From a bacterium (GTDB lineage Bacteria; Patescibacteriota; Microgenomatia; JAADGY01), in NCBI GenBank assembly GCA_013152165.1, contig JAADGY010000029.1, positions 894 to 23,444 of the forward strand: a DNA stretch of 22,551 bases, given 5' to 3'. The notes beneath the pieces are model-generated. The model saw only the letters and a list, made by a program, of their open reading frames with translations. It made no database searches and was not told where the DNA came from. Positions 8,556 through 15,885 of this stretch are shown one piece after another; within the stretch, counting starts at the first letter, position 1, and each line of letters starts with the position of its first letter. The translations under genes were made by a program, and so were the position numbers.

Positions 8556-8557
8556 TT

Positions 8558-8980
8558 ATGCCAACCATCAATCAACTAGTCAAACACGGCCGTAAAAAGC
8601 CGGCCAAACAATTTAAATCAACCGCCTTGGCCAAAAGTTATAACTCTAGAACCAGGCAGGTTTCTGTTACGCCTAACCCTCAAAAAAGAGGAGTGTGCGT
8701 TTTAATCAAAACCATGCAGCCGAAAAAGCCAAACTCGGCCTTAAGAAAGGTTGCCAGGGTCAGGTTGTCCAACAAGCAGGAAATCACCGCCTACATCCCG
8801 GGTGAAGGCCACAACTTGGCCGAACACTCAATCGTTTTAGTTAGGGGCGGCCGGGTCAAAGACTTGCCGGGCGTTAAGTATCATATCGTCCGCGGCGTTT
8901 ACGATGCCGCTGGCGTTGACAACCGGCGCACCGCCCGGTCCAAATACGGCGCCAAACGCGCTGCCGATAAGCAGTCATAA
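8558..8980 (+). CDS. rpsL: 30S ribosomal protein S12
   Basis: S12 (uS12) lies at the decoding centre of the small subunit and controls tRNA selection accuracy. The 140-residue protein carries the canonical core PQKRGVCVLI (41-50), PKKPNSALRKVARVRL (55-70) and GGRVKDLPGVKYH (97-109). The residues matching E. coli K43 (K57) and K88 (K101), where streptomycin resistance arises, are wild type. The aspartate that is methylthiolated in some bacteria is kept (D102). The start is ATG 2 bases after the rpoC stop, with no good Shine-Dalgarno sequence, so translation is probably coupled to rpoC. Confidence 0.98.
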   Translation: MPTINQLVKHGRKKPAKQFKSTALAKSYNSRTRQVSVTPNPQKRGVCVLIKTMQPKKPNSALRKVARVRLSNKQEITAYIPGEGHNLAEHSIVLVRGGRVKDLPGVKYHIVRGVYDAAGVDNRRTARSKYGAKRAADKQS

Positions 8981-9035
8981 GCTTTAAGTTTTATTTCATG
9001 AACCCAATCTATATAAATTAAAACAAAAACAACAC

Positions 9036-9515
9036 ATGGTTAGAATCAAAAGACATAAAACATCGCTGCTTTCACCCGATCCTGTTTACCGGTCGGTTTT
9101 AATTACTCGGATTATCAACAAAACCATGCGCGATGGCAAAAAGGCTGTTGCCAGAAAGCTGGTTTATAAAGCCCTAGACATAATCAAGCAAAAAACCAAC
9201 AAGGACCCGGTTAAAGTTGTCCAGGACGCGGTTAATAAGCTCAAGCCAGTTATGGAAGTCAGATCCAGAAGGGTAGGCGGCACCACCTATCAGGTGCCGA
9301 TGCCGGTCCGCCCCCGGCGCCAAGAAAGCTTAGCTGTTCGCTGGTTGATTCAAGGAGCCCACAAACTGCCCAGTAAGCAGTATCATACTTTTGCCGAAAA
9401 ACTGGCCGCCGAGGTCCTAAATGTCTTTGAAGGCGCTGGTTGGGCCTTTAATAAAAAGCAGGAAGTCGAAAGGATGGCCGAATCCAACAAAGCTTTCGCC
9501 CACTTTAGATGGTAA
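9036..9515 (+). CDS. rpsG: 30S ribosomal protein S7
   Basis: S7 (uS7) starts assembly of the 30S head by binding the 3' domain of 16S rRNA and sits near the E-site tRNA. The 159 residues cover the whole family, with DPVYRS (15-20), NKTMRDGKK (28-36) and the conserved MEVRSRRVGGTTYQVPMPV block (73-91). It follows rpsL after 55 AT-rich bases, and no Shine-Dalgarno sequence is visible before the ATG. In Escherichia coli S7 represses its own operon, but I see no clear matching RNA structure here. Confidence 0.98.
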   Translation: MVRIKRHKTSLLSPDPVYRSVLITRIINKTMRDGKKAVARKLVYKALDIIKQKTNKDPVKVVQDAVNKLKPVMEVRSRRVGGTTYQVPMPVRPRRQESLAVRWLIQGAHKLPSKQYHTFAEKLAAEVLNVFEGAGWAFNKKQEVERMAESNKAFAHFRW

Positions 9516-9641
9516 AACCCAGTATCAATTTGAAATTTGAAATTTTTAATCAATTTTTATTTAAATGTTTAAAAATTAAAATTTTAAAATTCAGATTTGA
9601 ATACAAATTAAAAATTTTAAATTAAAAATTAAACTCGTACT
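9516..9641 (+). repeat. AT-rich intergenic element with inverted and direct repeats
   Basis: This spacer between rpsG and fusA is made almost only of A and T, unlike the flanking genes. The 11-mer AAATTTTTAAT (9540-9550) has its reverse complement at 9607-9617, and the shorter units AAATTTGAAATTT and ATTAAAAATT recur in both orientations, so the single strand could fold into a long imperfect stem. It resembles dispersed AT-rich intergenic repeats I have seen in Candidate Phyla Radiation genomes. That likeness is from memory and untested. It could also carry a fusA promoter, since TAAACT (9630-9635) ends 6 bases before the ATG. Confidence 0.5.
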
Positions 9642-11744
9642 ATGGCTCAAACACAAAAAACTACCGGTTCAAGGCTTTATCCTTTGGATAAAATCCGCAA
9701 CATCGGCATCATCGCCCACATCGACGCCGGTAAAACCACTACCACCGAAAGAATTCTTTACTACACCGGCAAAGCCTACAAAATCGGCGACATCGATGAA
9801 GGCACTACCCAGATGGACTGGATGGACCAAGAAAAAGAGCGCGGCATCACTATTGTTTCAGCCGCTACCACCACCTTCTGGCGCGGTGTCCGCATCAACA
9901 TCATCGACACCCCCGGCCACGTCGACTTCACCGCCGAGGTTGAAAGAAGTCTGCGGGTTTTAGACGGCGGCGTCACTATCCTGGATGCCGGCGAAGGCGT
10001 TCAAGCCCAAAGCGAAACCGTTTGGCGCCAAGCCAACAAATACAACGTTCCCCGCCTTTGTTTTGTTAACAAGATGGACAACGTCGGGGCTGACTTTTTG
10101 GCCACCGTCAAATCCATCCGCCACAAACTTGGAGCCAACGCCATACCGATCCAGCTGCCCATCGGCGCTGAATCCGAGTTTAAAGGCGTGGTTGACCTGC
10201 TTGAAAACACAGCTTGGATTTGGGAAGGGGACCAAACCGGCGCCAAATACCATCAAATCGACATTCCAGCCAACATGCTTGATGACGTCAAGCGCCACCG
10301 CCAAAAATTAATCGAAGCCATCTGTGAACAGGATGATGTCTTATTAGAAAAATATCTTAACGGCCAAGAAATCACCCCGGCCGAGCTTAAAAAAGTCCTT
10401 CGCCAAGCAACCATTAACTATAAAATCGTGCCGGTCCTAGCCGGCTCATCTTTAAGGAATAAGGGTGTCCAGCTTTTACTGGACGCTATCGTTGATTATC
10501 TGCCGTCCCCCTTGGATGTGCCTCCGATCAAAGGTGTCAATCCTAAAACCAACAAGGAAGAAGAAAGAAAGCCCGGCCTTGACCAGCCGTTTACCGCCCT
10601 TGCCTTTAAAATCCAAGCCGACCCCCACGTCGGCCGGATCACCTATCTGCGCATTTACTCCGGCAAAATCAAATCCGGCACTTACATCTTTAACTCTAGC
10701 CAAAACACCAAAGAGCGCCTTGGCCGAATTCTTTTAATGCACGCTAATCAAAGGGAAGAAATCGACGAAGCCTACTCTGGGGAAATCGTCGCCGCTATTG
10801 GCTTAAAAGCCACAAAAACCGGCGACACCTTATGCGACCCTGCCCACCCTATAATCTTGGAAAGAATTAAGTTTGCCGAGCCGGTTATTTCCCTGGCTAT
10901 CGAACCTAAAACCAAAATCGACCAAGAAAAGCTGGGCTATGCCCTTAACCGCCTGGCCGAGGAAGATCCCACTTTTAAAATCTCTACCGATGAAGAAACC
11001 GGCCAAACCATTATTTCCGGCATGGGCGAGCTTCACTTAGAAATCATCGCCGATCGGTTGAAAAGAGAGTTCAAGGTTGATGTCGTTACCGGCACTCCCC
11101 AAGTTGCCTACCGGGAAACCGTCACCGCCCCGGCCCAAGCCGAAGGCAAATATATTCGACAATCAGGCGGCCGCGGCCAGTACGGCCATTGTCTTATTAA
11201 AATCGAGCCTTTGGAAAGAGGCCAGGGCTATGAATTCGTTAACAAAATCGTCGGCGGCGCCATTCCCCGCGAATTTATTCCAGCTGTCGAGAAGGGTGTC
11301 AAAGAAGCCACCCAAAAAGGCGTTTTAGCCGGCTATCCCCTGGTTGATCTTCGAGTTATTCTTTACGACGGCAGTTATCATGAAGTCGACTCATCCGAAA
11401 TGGCTTTTAAAATCGCCGGTTCCATGGCTTTGCAGGCCGCCGCTAAAAAAGCCAGCCCCATACTATTGGAGCCGATTATGAACCTGGAAGTTTACGTCCC
11501 CGAAGAGTTTATCGGCGATGTTATCGGCGATCTGTCCGCCCGCCGGGCCCAAATCGCCGGCAGTGACAAAGAAGGCTCTACCTCTATCATTAAAGCCCAT
11601 GTTCCATTGGCAGAGCTGCGCCGGTATGCTACAATCTTAAGGTCTTTGACTCAGGGACGAGGGCATTTCTTTATGATTCCATCCCATTACGCCCCCGTAC
11701 CTGACAACATCGCGGCTCAGATTATTGAGTCCAGGCAAAAATAG
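9642..11744 (+). CDS. fusA: translation elongation factor G
   Basis: GTPase that drives tRNA and mRNA translocation on the ribosome and acts in ribosome recycling. The 700 residues are full length for EF-G. GTPase motifs are AHIDAGKT (25-32), switch I RGIT (67-70), DTPGHVD (89-95) and NKMD (143-146), followed by the GSS of the fifth motif. Later domains show GMGELHLEI and RGQYGHC, and the C-terminal EF-G domain ends in RGHFFMIPSHY. No Shine-Dalgarno sequence precedes the ATG, and the AT-rich element lies directly upstream, so fusA may be expressed separately from rpsL-rpsG. No truncation or frameshift is seen. Confidence 0.99.
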   Translation: MAQTQKTTGSRLYPLDKIRNIGIIAHIDAGKTTTTERILYYTGKAYKIGDIDEGTTQMDWMDQEKERGITIVSAATTTFWRGVRINIIDTPGHVDFTAEVERSLRVLDGGVTILDAGEGVQAQSETVWRQANKYNVPRLCFVNKMDNVGADFLATVKSIRHKLGANAIPIQLPIGAESEFKGVVDLLENTAWIWEGDQTGAKYHQIDIPANMLDDVKRHRQKLIEAICEQDDVLLEKYLNGQEITPAELKKVLRQATINYKIVPVLAGSSLRNKGVQLLLDAIVDYLPSPLDVPPIKGVNPKTNKEEERKPGLDQPFTALAFKIQADPHVGRITYLRIYSGKIKSGTYIFNSSQNTKERLGRILLMHANQREEIDEAYSGEIVAAIGLKATKTGDTLCDPAHPIILERIKFAEPVISLAIEPKTKIDQEKLGYALNRLAEEDPTFKISTDEETGQTIISGMGELHLEIIADRLKREFKVDVVTGTPQVAYRETVTAPAQAEGKYIRQSGGRGQYGHCLIKIEPLERGQGYEFVNKIVGGAIPREFIPAVEKGVKEATQKGVLAGYPLVDLRVILYDGSYHEVDSSEMAFKIAGSMALQAAAKKASPILLEPIMNLEVYVPEEFIGDVIGDLSARRAQIAGSDKEGSTSIIKAHVPLAELRRYATILRSLTQGRGHFFMIPSHYAPVPDNIAAQIIESRQK

Positions 11745-11755
11745 CCAACTTGTTG

Positions 11756-11761
11756 TATAAT
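11756..11761 (+). promoter_or_regulatory. candidate -10 box upstream of tuf
   Basis: A perfect TATAAT lies in the 64-base fusA-tuf spacer. The only -35-like hexamer, TTGAGT (11725-11730), is 25 bases away, which is too far, so the promoter call rests on the -10 alone. It would give a leader of about 42 bases. Confidence 0.35.
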
Positions 11762-11797
11762 TAGGCCAGCTTAAAATTAGTAAATTTATAAAAAAAT

Positions 11798-11803
11798 AAG
11801 GAG
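11798..11803 (+). promoter_or_regulatory. strong ribosome binding site of tuf
   Basis: AAGGAG lies 5 bases before the tuf ATG. It stands out because fusA, rpsL, rpsG and rpsJ nearby have no visible Shine-Dalgarno sequence, and it fixes the tuf start. Confidence 0.8.
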
Positions 11804-11808
11804 TCAAA

Positions 11809-12990
11809 ATGGCAGATGTTTATAAAAGAACCAAGCCTCACATTAATGTTGGTACCATCGGACACGTTGATCACGGTAAGACTACTCTTACCGCCGCTAT
11901 TACTCACGTTTTGTCCAAAAAGTCTTTAGCAAAAGAAAAAAAGTATGAAGACATCGATGCTTCTCCCGAAGAGAAACAAAGGGGCGTCACCATCGCTATC
12001 ACTCACGTTGAGTATGAGACCGAAAAGCGCCACTATGCCCACATCGACTGTCCAGGGCACGCTGACTATATCAAGAACATGATTACCGGTGCCGCCCAAA
12101 TGGACGGCGCTATTTTGGTTGTCGCCGCCACCGATGGTCCCATGCCTCAAACTCGTGAGCACATCTTGCTGGCCCGCCAAGTTAATGTTCCGGCCATGGT
12201 CGTTTTCTTGAATAAAACCGACATGGTTGATGACCCCGAGTTAATCGACTTGGTCGAGATCGAGGTCCGCGACCTTTTGAAAAAATACAACTACCCCGGC
12301 GATGAAGTGCCTATCATCCGCGGCTCGGCCCTAAAGGCCTTAGACGATGATCCTGAAGCCGTCAAAAGCGTTGAGGAGCTGCTTAAAGCTTTGGACGAGT
12401 ACATTCCTGTACCCGACCGTCCGCTTGATAAGCCTTTCTTGATGCCGGTTGAGGATGTCTTTTCCATTACCGGTCGAGGCACCGTCGTCACCGGCCGTAT
12501 CGAAAGAGGCAAAATCAAAGTCGGCGAAGAAATCGAGATCGTCGGCCTGCGCCAGCCCAAAAAGACCGTCGTCACTGGTGTTGAAATGTTCCACAAACAG
12601 CTGGAAGAAGGTCAAGCCGGAGACAACGTCGGCATTCTTTTGCGCGGCATCGAAAAAAACCAGGTCGAAAGAGGCCAGGTTTTAGCCGCTCCGGGATCGG
12701 TTAAAGCTTTGAAGAAATTCGAAGCTGAGGCCTACATCCTAACCAAAGAAGAAGGCGGCCGGCACACTCCTTTCTTCAGCGGCTACAAGCCTCAGTTTTA
12801 CATCCGCACCGCCGATGTTACCGGCAACGTCACCTTGCCTGAAGGTGTCGAGATGGTTATGCCTGGTGACACCATCACCATTACCGCTGAGCTTATTGAA
12901 CCTGTCGCCCTAGAGCCTCAACTGCGTTTTGCCATCCGTGAAGGCGGCCGCACGGTAGGAGCTGGGGTCATTACTAAAATTTTGGAGTAA
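11809..12990 (+). CDS. tuf: translation elongation factor Tu
   Basis: GTPase that brings aminoacyl-tRNA to the ribosomal A site. Full length at 393 residues with three domains. GTP-binding motifs are GHVDHGKT (18-25), RGVT (58-61), DCPGH with catalytic H84, NKTD (135-138) and SALK. Domain 2 starts near PFLMPVEDVFSITGRGTVV, and domain 3 ends in GRTVGAGVITKILE. After the switch I threonine the sequence reads IAITHVEY where E. coli has INTSHVEY, a modest change near the effector region. It has its own -10-like box and a strong ribosome binding site, and is followed by a strong terminator, so it may be a single-gene unit despite its operon setting. Confidence 0.99.
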   Translation: MADVYKRTKPHINVGTIGHVDHGKTTLTAAITHVLSKKSLAKEKKYEDIDASPEEKQRGVTIAITHVEYETEKRHYAHIDCPGHADYIKNMITGAAQMDGAILVVAATDGPMPQTREHILLARQVNVPAMVVFLNKTDMVDDPELIDLVEIEVRDLLKKYNYPGDEVPIIRGSALKALDDDPEAVKSVEELLKALDEYIPVPDRPLDKPFLMPVEDVFSITGRGTVVTGRIERGKIKVGEEIEIVGLRQPKKTVVTGVEMFHKQLEEGQAGDNVGILLRGIEKNQVERGQVLAAPGSVKALKKFEAEAYILTKEEGGRHTPFFSGYKPQFYIRTADVTGNVTLPEGVEMVMPGDTITITAELIEPVALEPQLRFAIREGGRTVGAGVITKILE

Positions 12991-12999
12991 AAACTTAAC

Positions 13000-13042
13000 A
13001 TACCCCCGGGTGAAAGATCAAATAGCCCGGGGGTATTTTTTT
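13000..13042 (+). terminator. intrinsic terminator between tuf and rpsJ
   Basis: ATACCCCCGGG (13000-13010) pairs perfectly over 11 base pairs with CCCGGGGGTAT (13026-13036) around a 15-base loop, followed by a T-run that ends at 13042. The stem core has eight G-C pairs. It is the clearest terminator in the window, and the rpsJ ATG begins just 7 bases after the T-run. The S10 genes therefore need readthrough, antitermination or a promoter I cannot see. Confidence 0.9.
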
Positions 13043-13049
13043 GCTAACT

Positions 13050-13358
13050 ATGAGACAAGGTAGAATTAGGATCAAATTAAAGGCCTATGATCATCGGCTT
13101 ATCGATGATTCATGCCAAAAAATTCTACAAACCGCTCTTATGACCGGTGCCAAGGTAGTTGGGCCGGTGCCATTGCCGACCCGCCGCAAGCAGTTTGTGG
13201 TTACCACCTCGCCCCATACCGATAAAGACGCTCGCGAGCATTTTCAAATCAAAATTCATTCCCGCCTGCTTGATGTTTATCAAGCCACTGAAAAAACCAT
13301 TGACTCTTTAATGCATTTAGAGCTCCCAGCCGGAGTTGATATAGAAATAAAAACTTAA
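13050..13358 (+). CDS. rpsJ: 30S ribosomal protein S10 (transcription factor NusE)
   Basis: S10 (uS10) is part of the 30S head and, as NusE, joins NusB and NusG in antitermination and transcription-translation coupling. I chose the ATG at 13050, giving 102 residues beginning MRQGRIRIKLKAYDHRLID, the usual family N-terminus. An in-frame TTG at 13041 lies in the terminator T-run and would add only three residues. Conserved blocks are GPVPLPTR (38-45) and SPHTDKDAREHF (54-65). No Shine-Dalgarno sequence is free: the G-run lies in the terminator stem 17 bases upstream. First gene of the S10 group. Confidence 0.97.
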   Translation: MRQGRIRIKLKAYDHRLIDDSCQKILQTALMTGAKVVGPVPLPTRRKQFVVTTSPHTDKDAREHFQIKIHSRLLDVYQATEKTIDSLMHLELPAGVDIEIKT

Positions 13359-13367
13359 CAAAATTAA

Positions 13368-13379
13368 TGATAATTATCA
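13368..13379 (+). promoter_or_regulatory. 12-base perfect palindrome in the rpsJ-rplC gap
   Basis: TGATAATTATCA is a perfect 6+6 palindrome ending 6 bases before the rplC start. It could be an operator or an mRNA hairpin, but a chance palindrome in AT-rich sequence is quite possible. Confidence 0.2.
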
Positions 13380-13385
13380 CAAACA

Positions 13386-14120
13386 ATGAAAATAATGTGG
13401 TTAATAAAACACGGCCAGCGTCGGTATTTCGACTCAATCGGCACTCAGCAAGTCGTTACCCTGTTAAAGGTTTTGCCGCCAATGGTTATCGATCGCCGTC
13501 TGCCTGATAAAGACGGCTATAGCGCCCTAATCATCGGCTGGGGATATCGCCCGCTAGAAAAAATGAAAAAGCCCCAGCGCCAATGGCTTGAAAAAAAAGG
13601 CATAAAACAGGGCTTTCAGCTTATCCGAGAAGTTAAAATCTCACCTGACAAGCTTGATGCCTTCCAACCCGGCCAGCTAATCAACTGGTGGGAGTATCTC
13701 CAAATCGGCCAGCTTACCGATGTTACCGGCATTTCCAAAGGCCGCGGCTTTACCGGTGTGGTTAAAAGATGGGGCTTTGCCGGCGGCCCTCGAACCCATG
13801 GCCAATCCGATCGCGAAAGGGCTCCCGGCTCTATCGGCGCCGGCACCTCTCCCGGCCGCGTAGTCAAGGGCAAAAAAATGCCCGGTCATTACGGCAATAC
13901 CGCCAAAACCATCTTGAATCTGCCGGTAGTCGCCTTAGACAAACAAGCCGGCCTGGTCTTGATAAAAGGCCTGGTTCCCGGCTCTATCGGCAAGCCGGTT
14001 AAACTTACCCTTAAAAAACAGATAAAAATCAACCCAATTAAAACTACCGACCTATCCGACTCTCAAGCCCAAACCGCCAGCAAAGATTCTTCTCAACAGG
14101 AGGCCCAGAATGCCGACTAA
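13386..14120 (+). CDS. rplC: 50S ribosomal protein L3
   Basis: L3 (uL3) is an early assembly protein whose long loop reaches the peptidyl transferase centre. The canonical core is clear: DVTGISKGRGFTGVVKRWGF (112-131), APGSIGAGTSPGRV (146-159) and KGKKMPGHYGN (161-171). The N-terminus is unusual: the normal start with a GxKxGMTRIF-like motif is replaced by MKIMWLIKHGQRRYFDS. The C-terminus adds about 34 polar residues (211-244). A second ATG at 13395 is an alternative start. No Shine-Dalgarno sequence is seen. It overlaps rplD by 11 bases. Confidence 0.95.
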   Translation: MKIMWLIKHGQRRYFDSIGTQQVVTLLKVLPPMVIDRRLPDKDGYSALIIGWGYRPLEKMKKPQRQWLEKKGIKQGFQLIREVKISPDKLDAFQPGQLINWWEYLQIGQLTDVTGISKGRGFTGVVKRWGFAGGPRTHGQSDRERAPGSIGAGTSPGRVVKGKKMPGHYGNTAKTILNLPVVALDKQAGLVLIKGLVPGSIGKPVKLTLKKQIKINPIKTTDLSDSQAQTASKDSSQQEAQNAD

Positions 14121-14772
14121 AGCCAAAACCATAAGCATACCAGTTCACAACTTAAAAGGCGATGTTGTCGCCCAGCTTAAAGCCCCGGCCGCTGTTCTTC
14201 AAACCAGCTTGGTGCCGTCCCTTCTATCCCAAGCGGTTAGGGTTTTTACCTTTAACCAAGCCAAAAACCAAACCGTGGTTAAAACCAGAGCCCAAGTTAA
14301 AGGCTCGACCCGTAAAATTTATCGCCAAAAAGGCACCGGCCAAGCCCGCCACGGCGACCTAAAAGCTCCGATTTTCGTCGGCGGCGGCAAAGCCCATGGT
14401 TCCAAAGGCTGGCTGACCCGCCTTAAATTAACCAAAAAGATGAAAGCCAAGGTTTTATCAATGGTTTTATCGCACCTTCACTCCGAACGAAAAATAACCG
14501 TTATTAAAAACTGGCCCAGCTTTGACAAAACCAGGCAGCTGCTTGATAAAACCGCTGTCTTCATCGCCGATCAGTCAAACCCCAAGCTTTTGTTGGTTTA
14601 TCATCCAGACGACAAAACCAACCTTTGGCGCCTTGGCCGCAACGTCCCTTATTTAAGCATTAAATCAACCCTCGACATTTCTTTCATGGATCTGTTAAAA
14701 GCTAACCGCCTTATCATCAGTCAAACAGCTTTTCAAACTTTAATCAACCGCGGAGGTCGTTATGGATCCTAA
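14110..14772 (+). CDS. rplD: 50S ribosomal protein L4
   Basis: L4 (uL4) lines the polypeptide exit tunnel and in E. coli represses the S10 operon. The 220 residues have a standard core: KTRAQVKGS (58-66) and QKGTGQARHGDLKAPIF (73-89), followed by GGGKAHGSKG in the tunnel loop. The start is set by AGGAGG at 14098-14103, 6 bases upstream, inside the end of rplC. It overlaps rplC by 11 bases and rplW by 11 bases, which suggests translational coupling. I do not see a recognisable L4-binding leader before rpsJ, only the terminator hairpin. Confidence 0.97.
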   Translation: MPTKAKTISIPVHNLKGDVVAQLKAPAAVLQTSLVPSLLSQAVRVFTFNQAKNQTVVKTRAQVKGSTRKIYRQKGTGQARHGDLKAPIFVGGGKAHGSKGWLTRLKLTKKMKAKVLSMVLSHLHSERKITVIKNWPSFDKTRQLLDKTAVFIADQSNPKLLLVYHPDDKTNLWRLGRNVPYLSIKSTLDISFMDLLKANRLIISQTAFQTLINRGGRYGS

Positions 14773-15052
14773 ACAATTAATCATTAAACCAGTCTTGTCC
14801 GAAAAAAGCCTTCAGGCCCAAAAACAAAACGTTTACACTTTCTGGGTCAGCCTTAAAGCCACCAAAAATCAAATCAAACAGGCCGTCAGCCAGCTCTTTA
14901 ACGTCAAAGTAATCAAAGTCAACATGGCCGTCAAAGGCCCGGAAATCAAGAAGCAGCAGCGCAAAAACAAGACCTACCTGGCCCCTAAGCTTAAAAAGGC
15001 TTATGTTAAAATAGCACCTGGACAAAAAATAACCCTTTTAGAAGGTAAATAA
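14762..15052 (+). CDS. rplW: 50S ribosomal protein L23
   Basis: L23 (uL23) sits at the exit of the polypeptide tunnel and docks trigger factor and the signal recognition particle. The 96 residues begin with the family pattern IIKPVLSEKS (7-16) and contain FNVKVIKVNMAVKGPEIKK. GGAGG at 14752-14756, 5 bases before the ATG, marks the start within the end of rplD. rplB starts 1 base after the stop. Confidence 0.95.
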   Translation: MDPKQLIIKPVLSEKSLQAQKQNVYTFWVSLKATKNQIKQAVSQLFNVKVIKVNMAVKGPEIKKQQRKNKTYLAPKLKKAYVKIAPGQKITLLEGK

Positions 15053-15053
15053 T

Positions 15054-15884
15054 ATGGCTATCAAAATCTATAAACCAACCACTCCAGGCCGCCGCAACGC
15101 CAGCGGCATCGACTATTCGGTTCTAACTAAAAAAGAGCCGGAGAAATCACTGCTTAGACCGCTTAAAAAATCCGGCGGCCGCAACTCTAGCGGCCACATC
15201 ACCATCCGCCACCGCGGCGGCGGCGCTAAGCGCATGTACCGAGTCGTTGATTTTAAAAGAAACAAGGAAAACATCCCGGCCAAAGTCGCCGCTCTGGAAT
15301 ATGACCCCAACCGCACCGCCTTTATCGCTCTTTTGCATTATGCCGACGGTGAAAAGCGCTACATCATCGCCCCCGAAGGCCTCAAAGTCGGCGACACCAT
15401 CATGTCCGGCTCTAAAGCCGAGGTTAAGCTTGGCAACTGGCTGCCTCTTCATAAAATTCCGGTCGGCACCGAAGTTTCCTGTATTGAAATAAGGCCCGGC
15501 AAGGGAGCCCAGCTGGTAAGAAGCGCCGGCACCTTTGCTGTTGTCAAATCAGTCGATGAAGACAAGGTCCACCTCCAGCTGGCCTCAAGCGAGATCCGCG
15601 CCTTTTCCCCCCAAGCCAAAGCCATGGTCGGCCGAGTCAGCAACCCCGATTGGCATAACATTAAATTAGGCAAAGCCGGCCGCAAGCGCTGGATGGGCAT
15701 CAGGCCAACCGTCCGCGGTGTCGCCCAGCATCCTGGGTCCCACCCCCACGGCGGCGGTGAAGGCCGATCCGGCATCGGCATGCCGTCTCCTAAAACTCCT
15801 TGGGGTAAAAAGACGCTGGGCAAAAAAACCCGCAAAACTAAAAAATACTCTGATAAAATAATTGTTCAAAGAAGGAAAAAATAA
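15054..15884 (+). CDS. rplB: 50S ribosomal protein L2
   Basis: L2 (uL2) is a primary 23S rRNA binder close to the peptidyl transferase centre, needed for subunit joining. Length 276 is typical. Conserved blocks are GGRNSSGHITIRHRGGG (41-57), EYDPNRTAFIALLHY (82-96) and HPHGGGEGR (230-238), with H230 matching E. coli H229. The preceding residues read GVAQHPGS where most bacteria have xAMNPVD, so the residue before the key His is Ser229 rather than Asp. GAAGG lies 8 bases before the ATG. rpsS starts 1 base after the stop. Confidence 0.98.
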   Translation: MAIKIYKPTTPGRRNASGIDYSVLTKKEPEKSLLRPLKKSGGRNSSGHITIRHRGGGAKRMYRVVDFKRNKENIPAKVAALEYDPNRTAFIALLHYADGEKRYIIAPEGLKVGDTIMSGSKAEVKLGNWLPLHKIPVGTEVSCIEIRPGKGAQLVRSAGTFAVVKSVDEDKVHLQLASSEIRAFSPQAKAMVGRVSNPDWHNIKLGKAGRKRWMGIRPTVRGVAQHPGSHPHGGGEGRSGIGMPSPKTPWGKKTLGKKTRKTKKYSDKIIVQRRKK

Positions 15885-15885
15885 A

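Noticed and set aside
13041..13049. TTG start adding three residues to S10
   Set aside because: The TTG lies in the T-run of the terminator, and the ATG at 13050 gives the family N-terminus.
13368..13379. Fur-box reading of TGATAATTATCA
   Set aside because: Only a 6+6 core matches, without the full 19-base pattern, and a Fur site before rplC has no support from context.
15449..15835. 128-residue open frame on the minus strand inside rplB
   Set aside because: It is a reverse-strand shadow of the conserved L2 C-terminal half.
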